Shown here: positions 11,801 through 22,198 of the stretch, piece by piece
Position numbering within the stretch: position 1 is the stretch's first letter
Layout: the number at the start of each line of letters is the position of its first letter
Assembly: GCA_002633005.1 (NCBI GenBank)
Contig: NMRA01000121.1
Location: 876,849 to 921,939, forward strand
From: Phoronis australis
Taxonomy: Eukaryota; Phoronida; Phoronidae
Length of the DNA: 45,091 nucleotides
Reading direction: 5' to 3'
Notes under the pieces: generated by a model
Told to the model about the DNA's origin: nothing
Databases searched by the model: none
Seen by the model: only the letters and a program-made list of their open reading frames with translations
Position numbers and translations under genes: made by a program

Positions 11801-14800
11801 TGAATGACGCAGATTTTCAAATGGGTCCAATTACTGTNTTTTAGTTTGCAAATCACTCCAAATGCACACACTATCCAGCCTGCTCAAGACGCGGCCTGAC
11901 CACAAGCTATCCCATGAGCCTTCGCGCAGGAAGTAACTCGCACATGCGCAATGCGTAGTTCGTTTGCGCTGCAAATCCGCTATTGCCAAGCCGCTCAGAA
12001 GTTCATTATGAAAATTGGCAGATGTGTTTCTACTGATAAGAGCATGAATGACGCAGATTTTCAAATGGGTCCAATTACTGTGGTGCCCCCTAGTGACATT
12101 TTTGCATTTACAGCTGTATCTCCTAAACCCCTTGCAAGATAATTTTGAATTTTCGCAGTTGTATTCCTATTAACTTGACAGCAGATGGATAGATTCGATT
12201 ACTGCTGTAGTTCGTAATAGCAGTTTGTGTTTTTATGTTTGCCTTTGTATCTTTGGGGTTCTTTGACGGATTTTCATAAAATTTGGAGAGACAACGATAC
12301 CTTCCTATTTTTGGAAGGATTCAATGTATTCTGAGCCATCTAATGGCCATTTTTATGATACAAATAAACACCTCTAGAAGCATACCGTTTGCGGTGCAGA
12401 TGGTGGCGCATTTCAATGCCCCGCTTTGCTCTTGTTTTCAAGGTCACAGCGAACTTGTCTTTAATTCAACCCTCTTTTTACAAAGTAATCTCAATTTTTA
12501 TGCCGCGTTGGGGTCATTTGGTCTCTTCAATTCAAACTGTTGGAATTAACGCTGTTATCAAACTGAAAGTGAAAGTTGTTCTTAGTGTTGTTTGCAATGC
12601 AGTATTACTGGCTTGTTTTATTTCATTGTTAAACAATTCAGTAGTTCATTGACACTGTTTAACATTTAATCACTCATAAATTGATTTTGCTTACTGTCAA
12701 GGTTCTATGCGCTTGTTTTGTGTTATGTCCTTTTGACGTTTTGGACCAAGTGAAATAAAATAAAATTGCCCAAATTAAAAATAATAATTAGGCCAGGTTG
12801 TGCAAAGCTCTTCAAATTACAAAGCACTTTGAAAATCATTACCATGCTATAGTCCTGGTCAATCTTAATCCTTCTCAATTCCCCTGGAGCATACAACGGG
12901 TGCAACTTTTAATCCAACAGATCATTTTGTAAAGTGTCAAGTGCTAAAGTTCCACACCAGTTACCTGACTAGGAAAAATATCCCAAGACCAGCAAAATTT
13001 TGGGCATTGTGGCGTGACTGTGCATTTCTGTTCCAATTTGTGAGTCCAAATCGCATTTTAATAGTGCCAGATAAGTCTTTACTTAACATCCATGCATAAA
13101 TGTGTACAGTGGCTCTACTTGAGGTGACAGTGTAGGTCAGTTGTCGGTTGTTTGACCTCCACACTCCTAGAGACCTGGCCTTGAACACTGCCTACTCTGG
13201 TAGACAATCGAGCATTACGCACATGTCACTTTCCAACCAACACGGCAACGAGGAATTCCGGTATATCGCAACTCCACCTCAACTCCACTTATCTTTCTCA
13301 TCGACTGGCAACACCAGACTTACCTTAGTTCTTTTATTTAAACATCAGGTGGCGTATTTGAAACAAAGTCTCGAACTATTGGATTCGAAGTTAATGAACC
13401 TATCCCACCATTTGCGATGAATAACGTCAGACTGATCAGAGTTTATCTTAGTCAAATTTCTTTTCTGCTATTCCTTTACATGCTATTCTTGATAGTCTTG
13501 TTGAGTCTCTTGTGATTGAGGCTCAACCTCTAGAAACCCTATTAATAATCAGTGGACATGGCTGGGGTTGGGTGGCCCCAGATACATATCCTTTCAACAT
13601 AGAGAACATTACATCATATAGAACAAATAAGTATTTTGAAAATAACTTTTAATGATTGGGGGGATAGTTGGTATGTTATAAAAGGGGGAGAGAGTTTGCG
13701 TTTCCCTCTGAAATGGCTTTGCAAAACTGCACGCTGTTGTCCACCTATTTTGAGAGGAGTTGCCATGACTATTTAAGACCTGGGGTTACCCCTTTCATAG
13801 AGCGGAATGTGAGTTGCGGTGTTGACGGCAAGGCGACAGTAGTTGTCTCCTACTCCTATGAGCTCAGTTTTAATAATGAATCTATAGAACGGGGTGAGTG
13901 AGAACCCGGATGCAACTGAGGTATTTCTGGAGGTATGCATATATATTTAAAAAGATAGATGTTTAATAACTGTATTATTGCATGGTTTCTTGTAAGCCCC
14001 ATACAGTGCCATTTTGAAAACCATTGTTTGAGTTAATGAACCCTTTGTTTTGGTTCTTTAATACCACGAGTTGGCCTTCTCATTGAAACTCAATAGCATT
14101 GTGGATTTAGTGAAGTTTGTTAAATTCTCAATTAGAAGGATTTACCACTGCTTACCTTATAAATTCAAATTTGGCAACTTTGGTTTGGTATAATTTGTGT
14201 GTCTTGTAAGAAGATTCCAGCTGTTGACGGTCGGCTGTAGCACTGGCTTGATGTTTACACATTGTTTCTCTGCAGGATCCCTTTGAAATGAACGTCAAGA
14301 AGAGAGCAAAAGGAACAAGAGACGAACCCACTCTTATACCTTCCATGTATGAAAAACGTTTAGTGGGATGTATATGTAAGTGGAGAATTTTGTTATAGTG
14401 AGACATGTGGAGAGCGATGGTGCTTCAGTTTGTTGCCTCCTCTTGGCTGATCGGCTGCGTACTGTAAAATCTCATCAATTTTGGACAAAATAATTGCCAA
14501 AATTTGTCGATTTTTTTGTCAAAGGCTTCTAAAATGATTATGAATGTCCACAGTTTCTAGAACTATTGTCTAGTGGTAGCTGTGATATAAGTCACAAAAA
14601 ATTTTGCGCTTCTCTTTTATGAAAAAATGAAAAACTGAAATTTCACGGCCATATTGTGTCCTAAATTGGTGAGATTTCAGCTCATTAGTTTGCACGTGTC
14701 AGTCGGTAGACCAAATGTTGTTTTATCAATGTAGCAAGAGAACGGCTTAGACTCGTAACAAGAGGTTGCTCCTGGCCCCTGTTGGTTTTGAGGTTGTTTG

Positions 14801-17369
14801 GTCAAAGGTCATCATCGTCACACTGACATTAACGACAGAAATCTAGTAATTACATTCACGAACTCGAGAGCATGTGGAACTACGTTCTTCAAACTTGGCA
14901 TGACGGTTAAATCTAAATCCCGATGTAAGTGGATGTGTAGGATTGAACATGAGTGTATTGGGCTTGGGCAATAACAGAGGTAATATCCGCATGTGTATTC
15001 GCTCTCAGCCATTTGTGTCCAATGTCACCTTTGACAATTTAGTCGAGAATTCAGCTGCTCATGTGGAAACGGTGGGTCTGACACGTCGTTCATGGTTAAT
15101 TTTTAGGAGTACGCTTGAGCGCTCTTGCAAATTCTCTTGCACTCTGCTCTGGTGCATTTATTCGGGGTTGGAGGGGTACTTGCAGTTTTTGAAAAAGATG
15201 CGATATAGATTCCCCTAGGGTAGAAAGTTTAGCCAAGGTTGAATGAAGGTTGGGACATGTCTTTTGGTGGGTGGTGGGAGGGGCAATAAAAATAGCATTG
15301 GAAACATGTTGCTAGAGAACTGAAAACGATTGCTAGTAACGTATTGTATTTACAATGTCCAACGTTTCGGTGGTAAATCAGTCCGTCATCATCAAGGAAA
15401 TAGAAAACCCGCTAAAGGGCCACCACTAATCAAGAGCAACTGAAAACAGCCTGACACAGGTAACAGCAGTAAATACACAAAGTGTGAGCTCAATAGAGCC
15501 TAGGTTGGTATTGAGTAACTCCTAGCATTCAGCTAAACAATAGCAAGACTCTTTGATGGGCAATCTAAACTTATTCATGCATCACTATGAAGAATGATGG
15601 GATTAGTGTAATCTATTAGATGCCCTGTAAGTACAGAGGGCAGTGCTGTCACTCTCAGAGTGCTCCTTTGCTCATTGACCTAATCTCCTAGTCGTCATGC
15701 CAACATCAAACTGACCACACCGCAATTGAACCTGTATACAACATTAGACCTCTGTTGTATTTAAGTTTGGAGAGCACAGGTAACCTACAAGATGGTTTTA
15801 GTACAATCATCAGTTTTACACCAATTTGTTTAACTGTCTTTTAGTCAACACACTGTTGTTGCCAGTCAAAAACGGAAGAACAAAATAATGCTTTTGTCTC
15901 TCAGGACCATATTCCGTATTGCACGAGTCTGGTTTGACTTTGGTAATACACGATTGCATAAAACTCAATGGATATCCATTATTTATGAGGGTTGTCTTAA
16001 GAAAGGAGGTTTCTTTATCTAATATTCCGATTATGGACTGATTTTCCATGGAAACGTTGGACATAGCATATAGTTATGTAAATACAAGCGTCCTATTTCA
16101 AAATGCTTGTCCATGTTCAAGTTTTGTACCGCAGCTACTATCAGACAAATTTTTGAAAAATTGTGGACATTCACAGCAATGTTAGAAGCCCTTTGAAAAA
16201 TGTTATAACGGCAATTTCGGTAAAAGGTTTTTGTCTGAAAGCAGTAAGATAGTGTTTTTTCTGTATCAAACATCTCCGAATGCTGTTGCATAGAATGGAC
16301 ATTGGGATGAAATTCCAGATGTGTTACTCGAAGGCTAGTTCTGAATGTCCTGTCAATCTACGATTTTGATATGTGTTGATTGACTTTGGGCATCTTGCTT
16401 TATTTCTTTGACTGTATGTGTAGGTCTTTGACTGTATGTGTAGGTCTTTGACTGTATGTGTAGCTCTTTGACTGTATGTGTAGGTCTTTGACTGTATGTG
16501 TAGGTCTTTGACTGTATGTGTAGGTCTTTGACTGTATGTGTAGCTCTTTGACTGTATGTGTAGGTCTTTGACTGTATGTGTAGCTCTTTGACTGTTTTTG
16601 TGTAGGTCTTTGACTATGTGTAGGTCTTTGACTGTATATGTAGGTCATTGACTGTATGTTTAGGTCTTTGACTGTATGTGTAGGTCTTTGACTGTTTTTG
16701 TATAGGTCTTTGACTATGTGTAGGTCTTTGACTGTATGTGTAGGTCATTGACTGCATGTTTAGGTCTTTGACTGTATGTGTAGGTCTTTGACTGTATGTG
16801 TAGGTCTTTGGTGATCTCCATGAATCTCTGTTGACTTGTCCAAGGAGCATAGTCAGAATTTGTTGCGTGGTGAGATTGACTCTCCTGCGACATGGTTGGA
16901 TAGTTGTGTGACGAGTTTGATCTGGTGGGTGATAAGTGTTTGCTAAGCATGTGGGGGGCATTTATTGAATTTGGGCTCTGTTTTAATGAGCTTATGGACT
17001 TTCAAACTATTGTACAGTAAAACTCTGAGTAACTCAATTGTGACTGGACTGAGTCCAAGTGAAAAGAAATACGACTTATCTGAAGGACTTAGGGCACAAA
17101 CTAGAGCACCCATACCATGAAACTTTGAGTTAAGCAAAAGTAGTATTTAAGTGATTTTTTCCGCACTCAAACTTAGGAATTATTGTCGAGTTTGAAATTC
17201 CTACAGTGTAGAATGCTGGTACTCTGTCAATCAAATCTGTCCTTCACTTACAGGTGAAGAAGACGCGACGAGTATCAACTGGATGTACCTACATAAAGGT
17301 GAGCCCAAGCGGTGCGAGTGCGGCTACTGGTTCCAGCTCACAGAGTTAAAGCCGGTAGATTACGCGTAA
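5707..17369 (+). CDS. COX5B: Cytochrome c oxidase subunit 5B, mitochondrial (four exons)
   Basis: Coding exons are 5707-5824, 10770-10858, 14276-14375 and 17254-17369, with intron phases 1, 0, 1; all introns are GT..AG. Together they encode 140 aa, ending in TAA at 17367-17369; vertebrate COX5B is about 129 aa. The product is a nuclear-encoded, zinc-binding structural subunit of complex IV on the matrix side of the inner mitochondrial membrane. Residues 1 to about 30 are rich in Arg, Ser and Thr and lack acidic residues, as expected of a mitochondrial presequence. The conserved core includes GPERFELLAQLHGNEDPF, then VGCICEED and WMYLHKGEPKRCECG. Probable zinc ligands are Cys101, Cys103, Cys123 and Cys125. 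The last pair is CxC rather than the CxxC of vertebrates, which I recall from insect orthologues as well. The start ATG has a good context (AAAATGG). The gene looks intact. Confidence 0.95.
6298..6895. mobile_element. Non-autonomous element with terminal inverted repeats (about 600 bp)
   Basis: The left end GAGGTCCTAAAGTCGTGA (6298-6315) is matched in reverse complement by TCACGACTTTAGGGCCTC (6878-6895) with one mismatch. A second AAAGTCGTGAAC occurs inside the left end at about 6322-6333, and it pairs with GTTCACGACTTT at the right end. The interior has no transposase frame. A further partial end, TTCACGACTTAAGGTCACC, lies near 7076. I read this as a MITE; no clear target-site duplication was identified. 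Confidence 0.6.
7554..7630 (+). repeat. Dispersed repeat, copy 1 (partner at 8778-8855)
   Basis: GTCGCCAATGCAACCTCAGA followed by TTGTGTTTAGTGACCTGG and CCAAGTTGCCACGAAG aligns with GGCAACCAACGCTACTTTAG, TTTTGTTTGGTGACCTTG and CCAGGTTGCCATGAAG in the second copy. They are diverged copies of one interspersed element. Confidence 0.45.
8778..8855 (+). repeat. Dispersed repeat, copy 2 (partner at 7554-7630)
   Basis: Same orientation as the partner about 1.2 kb upstream in the same intron. No coding potential and no visible termini. Confidence 0.45.
10770..10858 (+). CDS. COX5B: COX5B exon 2
   Basis: Encodes the end of codon 40 to residue 69, including the PDTLGHAVGPERFELLAQLH segment conserved in COX5B. 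Acceptor TTTTTCAG, donor GAG|GTCAGT, ending in phase 0. Confidence 0.92.
11738..11837 (+). repeat. 100-bp exact duplicate abutting a scaffold gap (copy 1)
   Basis: Identical over 100 bp to 11982-12081. It ends exactly at the undetermined base n at 11838. The array around it is heavily diverged, so a perfect 100-bp match ending at a gap points to an unmerged contig end rather than a biological repeat. Confidence 0.85.
11982..12081 (+). repeat. 100-bp exact duplicate (copy 2)
   Basis: Second copy of 11738-11837, continuing into GTGCCCCCTAGTGAC, the array context expected after this segment. This is therefore the copy in natural context on its right side. The 143 bp between the gap and this copy have no match within the window. 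Confidence 0.85.
14276..14375 (+). CDS. COX5B: COX5B exon 3
   Basis: Encodes residues 70-102 plus one base of codon 103: DPFEMNVKKRAKGTRDEP, then IPSMYEKRLVGCI. It carries the first predicted zinc ligand, Cys101, and the intron splits the codon of Cys103. Donor TATAT|GTAAGT. Confidence 0.92.
15340..15400 (-). mobile_element. Possible Penelope-like element terminal motif
   Basis: On the minus strand the sequence reads CTTGATGATGACGGACTG, then ACCACCGAAACGTTGGAC. This resembles the TGATGA...CGAAACGTC signature at the ends of Penelope-like elements, where a hammerhead ribozyme lies. The first core position is T rather than C and stem II is not clearly formed, so an active ribozyme is doubtful. 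No reverse transcriptase or GIY-YIG domain is found nearby. Confidence 0.35.
16404..16810. repeat. 20-bp minisatellite
   Basis: About 20 tandem units of TCTTTGACTGTATGTGTAGG with a C variant at the last position. Interrupted units occur near 16590-16620 and 16695-16720 (TTTTTGTGTAGG and TTTGACTATGTG). Because 20 is not a multiple of 3, the minus strand reads open in several frames as a rotating peptide rich in YTYSQRPTHTVKDLHIQSK; this is a by-product of the repeat, not a gene. It lies in COX5B intron 3. Confidence 0.95.
17254..17369 (+). CDS. COX5B: COX5B exon 4: zinc-binding C terminus
   Basis: Completes codon 103 (Cys) and encodes up to residue 140, including CEEDATSINWMYLHKGEP and RCECGYWFQL, then the stop TAA at 17367-17369. 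Cys123 and Cys125 complete the predicted zinc site. Confidence 0.93.
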
Positions 17370-19747
17370 CACCAGCAGGAGACGCCTCTAGTCCACACCT
17401 CTGTCGAAAGAGATATTCTCCGTTTTCCCTCAGGCTAGCCTGTGCTCTGTACCAGCACGTTTAATTAGGTATCATAGTGACTTTGGTTGATTTACTATCT
17501 GATAGATTTATTGTTTGTACATAATATTTATGGAAATCAAGTGTTGTCGTTAAGCATATTTGACTCATTTACTCAAGGTTGTCTCGTTGTTTGTGCGTTT
17601 GAGTGGTGACAAAAATGCTTACCGATACAATTGATCAGCACTTAAATGTCAGTTGCTTGTGTTTCGGTGCTTTTTGTTGAAATATGACACCCAGCAGAAC
17701 TTTTTGTCCACTAAATCATGAACCCGTCTTGCATGTTGTACTTGTGCAGAACTGGTCCCAACTTGTTCTTACTCAGATTAGGAGTTATTTGTGGCTTTGG
17801 AGGCAGTGGCTGGGACTGTGGTCGGCACCTACGGGTAACGTATCCCTCCGCGACTAGCCAACATGTCGAGTGCGGTCTTCAACAGTTCTTCCTCAGTCCA
17901 GACGTCACTTCTAGTCTGGAAGGGGAAGAAGTTGTGACCAGTTTGACACGGGTAAATGGTCTAAATGTAAGCTTACTAAGAGAAGTCTGGTTCACAGCAC
18001 CTTTAAATAGTGGATGATTGGTTTACCAGGTGTTAGTTTTTGAGATAATGGTTGCGCAGTTACATATTGGCTAGCCTCACTTTCCAATTTGCTTTGTGTG
18101 AGAGAGATGTTTTTGTAAAGTTGTGGATGGCATCATTGAACAGTGCTTGTCCAACATAAGCTGTGACTAGGCAACATTGAAATTGTAATTCTAACAAAGC
18201 TTGTTCTGTTGTTATTTAAATTCATTCTCACTGATTAGACACCAGTACCCTGAGCATGCCTAGAGTGAGAGACTGGTCTATCATAGTGAAACTGTGTGAT
18301 TCTCTTATCTGAGTTGTGTAGTATTGTGGGTGTATATTGGGAGTGGAAACTCGGATTTCCAGATTGTGACATGCGCCATCTCCTGCGTCAGCTATTTCAA
18401 CCAATTGCACATGACCAATTAACAACTAGTGTTTTTGATTTATCATTGAGCTTTTCATGAAACTGAAAGATTTTTGCTTCAAAATTCTGCTAGCAATTTT
18501 GCCGTTTGTTATTTGTATATTTCTTGGAAATCAACGCCTCTGCTTAACTGTGGTCTTGTGAAGTTAAAGAATTCCATAACAGGGACATACTCATTATCGA
18601 GACTTAATTTATAAATATCCAGGGATCACAATGTTGTTAATTTGTGTTGTGTGTAATTTAATAAATATTTGGAGGTCTGGATTGTTTCGTGTTTGTTTGC
18701 ACACAGATATTAATTATGATCTGAAAAATACATAACTGACAAAGGTGTGATATGAAACATGGAAATTATTAACCAGGATGTATAGTAAAAAAAATTGTGA
18801 TTGAAGCAAGCTAAATTTAAATGTTTCATGATTTAGTTGTATAAATGAAGATATGGCGTCTGTTATTGCTAACATTATGTCCCAAGACCATGGCTTACTC
18901 CCCTGTCTAGTACAAAGTGTTTTTCATCTTCAACACCATCTGTGCATGCAGAGCAGGGATTTTCTCTTGCCAAGTATATGTCAGTTTCAATCGTCAGTTT
19001 GAATTTGAAAAATTAAAAACAAACAAGCTGGGAAATTAAATCTTATCTAGCAAATTCGTCCACGATTAGTGACTATTTTTGAGATGTTTTGTCTAGACGT
19101 CTGGTATATCTTATAGTTAGATAACTTCCGCCACGACTACTGAGAGCAAGCGGAATTGACCATTAGGGAAGGTTATCCCTCGTTTCTTGCTCGTGTTGAG
19201 ACGAAATTGGTACGAGTACATTCCGTGTGCTGTACAGAAGTTTTATAAAATTAAGCCTGGAACCTTATTTAGTGTCCTCCACTCTTAAGTCTATTATCAA
19301 AAATATGAGGTGTCAACTAGTAGAAAGATATGTTTTTTTGAAAGTAGAAAGATCAGAAAGTATGTTCGTTGCTCTACTGAGACGTTTGTTTTTTCACGAC
19401 AAATACGCTGTCGTATAAAATATATCTTGAACCTAACACGGCTTGCAATTTTCCTCTTTTAAGAGGATTTCCTCTTTTTGGCTTCGAGTTCGTTTTGTTT
19501 GATTTCTAGTTTCCACTTTTTCGTCTCTTGCAATTATTTCGACTTCGTTCACTTAAATTTTACAACACTAAAATATTTCTATTACACAAGCCTATTTATT
19601 TGTGGAACATTACTTCAACGGGTCATTGCAAGCCCTGCTAACATGAAACGATACGAAATTATTTCCATTTTCTATGACGATTTCGATACATCAGGTTGGC
19701 GTTGGGCTGACGTTTTTTAAGTTGGCTATGGATCGCTTTGAATCAAT
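17370..19747 (+). other. COX5B 3' flank / intergenic
   Basis: This contains the COX5B 3' UTR, but no canonical AATAAA lies within the first 1.2 kb; the first is at 18660-18665. A 99-codon open frame at 17718-18017 has no recognisable homology and is probably UTR or intergenic chance. Nothing else is seen. Confidence 0.6.
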
Positions 19748-19904
19748 CAGGGGCGGATCCAGGGTTTTGCGTTGGGGAGGGGGCAGGGCAGAGTATTAGC
19801 CAGGATTTTGCCCGTGAGACATTCGCACTCCCGAAGTGTCGAATGGAATATCATTATGGGAGAATTTTAGGGGGGGGCTTGACCCCCCTCTAAATCCGCC
19901 ACTG
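19748..19904. mobile_element. GGGGCGGATCC-type miniature element, copy 1
   Basis: Begins CAGGGGCGGATCCAGG and ends CTAAATCCGCCACTG, imperfect inverted termini. TCAAT occurs directly on both sides (19743-19747 and 19905-19909) and may be the target-site duplication. Internally it has a G-run/C-run structure and the block GGGCAGGGCAGAGTATTAGC shared with the copy at 42839. It has no coding capacity. Elements with these ends are common in invertebrate genomes and look like non-autonomous DNA transposons; superfamily is uncertain. Confidence 0.75.
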
Positions 19905-20482
19905 TCAATCGCTAGCCATCTCCGTCAATGGCAGGAGGCAATTATTGTGATGAAAATTTTGAAGCCACGTAAACCTATCTGTGTTTCACGAAGTGTACTA
20001 AATATTGAGAAGCCAATGAGTTTCAACATGTGCAGAATGTTTCGCCTACACTGCAAGGTACCTAAACTACACGGGTCACGGACTCATCGGCTTCCTGGGT
20101 CAGCTGACATCTCCATTTTGTTGTTGTTCATTAAACCGACCCGCGGGCCGGGGAGCACTCTCTGGAGTACTGCATGGCTAATTAGCTGGAGCCTTGGGAC
20201 CCACACAGTTATAGGCCTAGCCCGTTTCCGAGTCAAGCCCTCATTGTAAAACGTAGACAAAATTGGGGGTTCGGAATTCTGGCCACTGCCGGGATGCCGA
20301 AGCCCGAAAGTTGTGTTGACGTCAATGAAAACCAGGAACCCGTGAGCTGGTATTTGCCGGAAAATTTTGCGACGGTAGGCCCATAGGCTAAGGGGCTGAT
20401 TCCGGTTGGTTAGGTAGTGTGAAACAAAACAATGAGGCTTTGTAATGAGAGATAATGACACAATTTATTTCATGAGCGTGCG

Positions 20483-20505
20483 TCTCGGACGACATGCGTC
20501 CGAGA
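20483..20505. other. Hairpin with 9-bp perfect stem
   Basis: TCTCGGACG, a 5-nt loop ACATG, then CGTCCGAGA. Isolated in intergenic sequence, with no adjacent gene to suggest a role. It could be a remnant of a foldback element. Confidence 0.5.
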
Positions 20506-21091
20506 GGTCACGGCAAATGTAAAGACAAATGTCTCTGCACGGTCATTCGGGAACGTGTGGATGTCGCTAGCCTGAACAGTGAGCACTGACATCATTCCCT
20601 GTGAGGCGCCCGGGCATGTTCACCCACATGCAGAAAAGGTACATGGGACGTGCCGACGCTCAGATTGGGCGACTTTCAGACCACCAAAGGTCAGTCGCAA
20701 GACTTAAGACAGAGTTGGTCTCACTCTCCGCAAAACTGTTTCTGAAAAATACTTAAATATCGGTCACTTGAGCAAAAGTGCAGTCTGTGCATGTGAGAAT
20801 ATACACATACGGCTACTAGAATACTGAGAAAATTTCTATTAAGTATTTCTAGATTGTGATGCACTCATATATATATTCCTCGGCGAAACCCTGGCAGCAA
20901 TTTTGCACGTAAGACCAAATTTCTGCCAAGTCTACTGAAGTGGCACGTAGCCTAAAGAACGCGAAAAACAGACCAGCTAAATTGCATTGGCCGTCGGTAT
21001 TCAGAGGGGTCTCTATAAGAAGCAAATTGTTCACCAAGTATTTTTAGGATTTGTTTGTTAAGATTTGAATTTCTTTTCGAAAACTGTATTA

Positions 21092-21205
21092 GGATGAAAG
21101 AGTTAACTGACTTCGTCTGTGTTTCAAAATTAGCAGGAATGCCGGGTAAACTGACGATTTCTTCTAGAAGTTCTTGCAATATTCAAAGTGAATAACTCTC
21201 ACGCG
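21092..21205 (+). repeat. Dispersed repeat, copy 1 (partner at 38783-38880)
   Basis: Shares ATGAAAGAGTT, GTCTGTGTTTCAAAA, TTCTAGAA.TTCTTGCAATAT, AAAG.GAAT and CTCTCAC in order with the copy in CDKAL1 intron 11. Same orientation, with an internal length difference of about 15 bp. Confidence 0.7.
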
Positions 21206-21410
21206 CGCATTCCCAAAGTAGAGTCGCCCAACGCAATACTCAATCCTTACCGTAGAGTGCAATTCGTAGGCGCAGTTGATGCCGACAAAGTATGCGCGAA
21301 ACGTGACTCATCACCAGACTGGTTACGTATTAGCTCTTCAAATGATTATCCTCCGGCCTTATCAATAACATCACACGTCTTCCTGATAAAACTCGGGTCA
21401 TACACAGTGG

Positions 21411-21470
21411 CGGATACAGGATATCACAATTAAGGGGGGCCAACTTTTTGTCCGGCTGTAAGCATTTGCG
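21411..21470 (+). mobile_element. Solo end of a CAGTGGCGGAT-type element
   Basis: CAGTGGCGGATACAGG followed by an AAGGGGGGCC run looks like one terminus of a miniature DNA element related in style to those at 19748 and 42839. No matching other end was found, so it is an incomplete or decayed copy. Confidence 0.4.
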
Positions 21471-21614
21471 CCAACCACGATTGTAGATGCGTAACCCCCC
21501 TCCCAGGAAATTTTTCTATTTTTTCCTCTAAAAATCAAGCATTTTCCTTGATTCCTGAAGTATTATCCAAGAAAAAAAGAACACGGAGAACGTGTCAAAC
21601 AGGAAACATCGCAC

Positions 21615-21682
21615 GTACCACAGACTCGAACTCACGTCCTGGCGGATATAACACGCGTGCTTTACCACTACACCACCACGAT
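21615..21682 (-). pseudogene. tRNA-like sequence (tRNA pseudogene or SINE head)
   Basis: On the minus strand, TGGTGTAGTGG (21665-21675) fits an internal promoter A box and GAGTTCGAGTC (21623-21633) fits a B box, at tRNA-like spacing. The T-arm and anticodon stems do not fold well (about 2 of 5 pairs in the T stem), so it is unlikely to be a functional tRNA. It may be the head of a tRNA-derived SINE. Confidence 0.45.
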
Positions 21683-22198
21683 TTAACTACGTACTAATCT
21701 TGTGCTAAGAGACCTACTTGTTTATGGTCCACAGCGTTTGCGCGCGAAACCTACTTCTTTTTGTAATGCTTATTACACGTTTTATATTTTGTGCAATTGG
21801 TTCTTAACAAATTTGTTGTATTTAAAATAGTCTTCAAATGCCCAAAAGACCAAATCCGTTTTTCGTGTTGGCAATAATGACGGGATTGCTTTGGAAATGG
21901 TCTTAAGTTAAGGCTTGACAAAGAGAGAATTATGAGTTTCTGAGTGATTCACTAAGGCTTCGGTTAAAACTCACATCTTAACAGCAGTTTCTGTTTTTTC
22001 ATCGTCACTCAGGTTCCATTTTCTTTAAAAAATGAAGTAAATTTTTTTCATTGCACAGTGGAGCAGACGACGGAAACGGAGTCGTAGTGCGCAGCGCCAT
22101 TGCCGGTCGCCTGGGATATCGCGGGAGAGCTTATACTTAGCCATAGTTCCGTCGAATGCGCCGTGTTCCGAATTTGACACTTGAAATTGGATCTGATC

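Larger units (their letters stand above)
11160..12370 (+). repeat. Degenerate tandem array of roughly 300-bp units
   Basis: A succession of motifs recurs in order three or so times: TATCTCCTAAACCC, GAAAATTGGCA, TCCGATTACTG, CCCCTAGTG.CA.TTTT, TTTTTACGTTTGC, TTTCATAAAAT, GGATTCAA..TATTCTG and TGGCCATTTTTA. Examples are the TAGTGACAATTT, TAGTGGCAATTT and TAGTGACATTTT instances near 11298, 11550 and 12093. Units are strongly diverged, so this is an old array or nested remnants of one interspersed repeat. The array is disturbed by the gap at 11838. Confidence 0.6.
10859..14275 (+). other. COX5B intron 2
   Basis: Donor GTCAGT, acceptor TTTCTCTGCAG. It contains the degenerate array at about 11160-12370 and the scaffold gap at 11838. 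The rest (12370-14275) has no supported feature; several 75-90 codon open frames have no recognisable homology and no conserved splice context. Confidence 0.85.
14376..17253 (+). other. COX5B intron 3
   Basis: Donor GTAAGT, acceptor CACTTACAG. It holds the Penelope-like terminal motif near 15340-15400 and the 20-bp minisatellite at 16404-16810. I see nothing else that can be named. Confidence 0.85.
19905..21410. other. Intergenic, no supported gene
   Basis: A GC-richer part at 20080-20720 carries overlapping open frames on both strands (about 125 and 137 codons) with no recognisable domain. A perfect hairpin TCTCGGACG/CGTCCGAGA sits at 20483-20505. The dispersed repeat at 21092-21205 is listed separately. 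Confidence 0.5.

Noticed and set aside
13148-13901. 90- and 77-codon open frames in COX5B intron 2 as a nested gene
   Set aside because: No domain, no good start context or conserved motif, and stretches of this length occur by chance throughout the window.
16404-16810. CRISPR array
   Set aside because: Units are contiguous with no unique spacers, in an intron of an animal gene.
16400-16961. Three overlapping minus-strand open frames encoding a YTYSQRPTHTVKDL repeat protein
   Set aside because: They are translations of the 20-bp minisatellite in different frames; a non-multiple-of-3 unit with few stops makes them inevitable.
17718-18017. 99-codon open frame 350 bp after the COX5B stop
   Set aside because: No homology recognised and it lies in the probable COX5B 3' region; chance open frame is the simplest reading.
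19836-20461. 137-codon plus and 125-codon minus open frames overlapping each other
   Set aside because: The plus frame starts inside a miniature element, neither shows a domain or splice context, and mutual antisense overlap fits GC-richer non-coding DNA.
21615-21682. Functional tRNA gene
   Set aside because: A and B boxes fit but the T stem and anticodon stem do not pair properly; kept only as tRNA-like.
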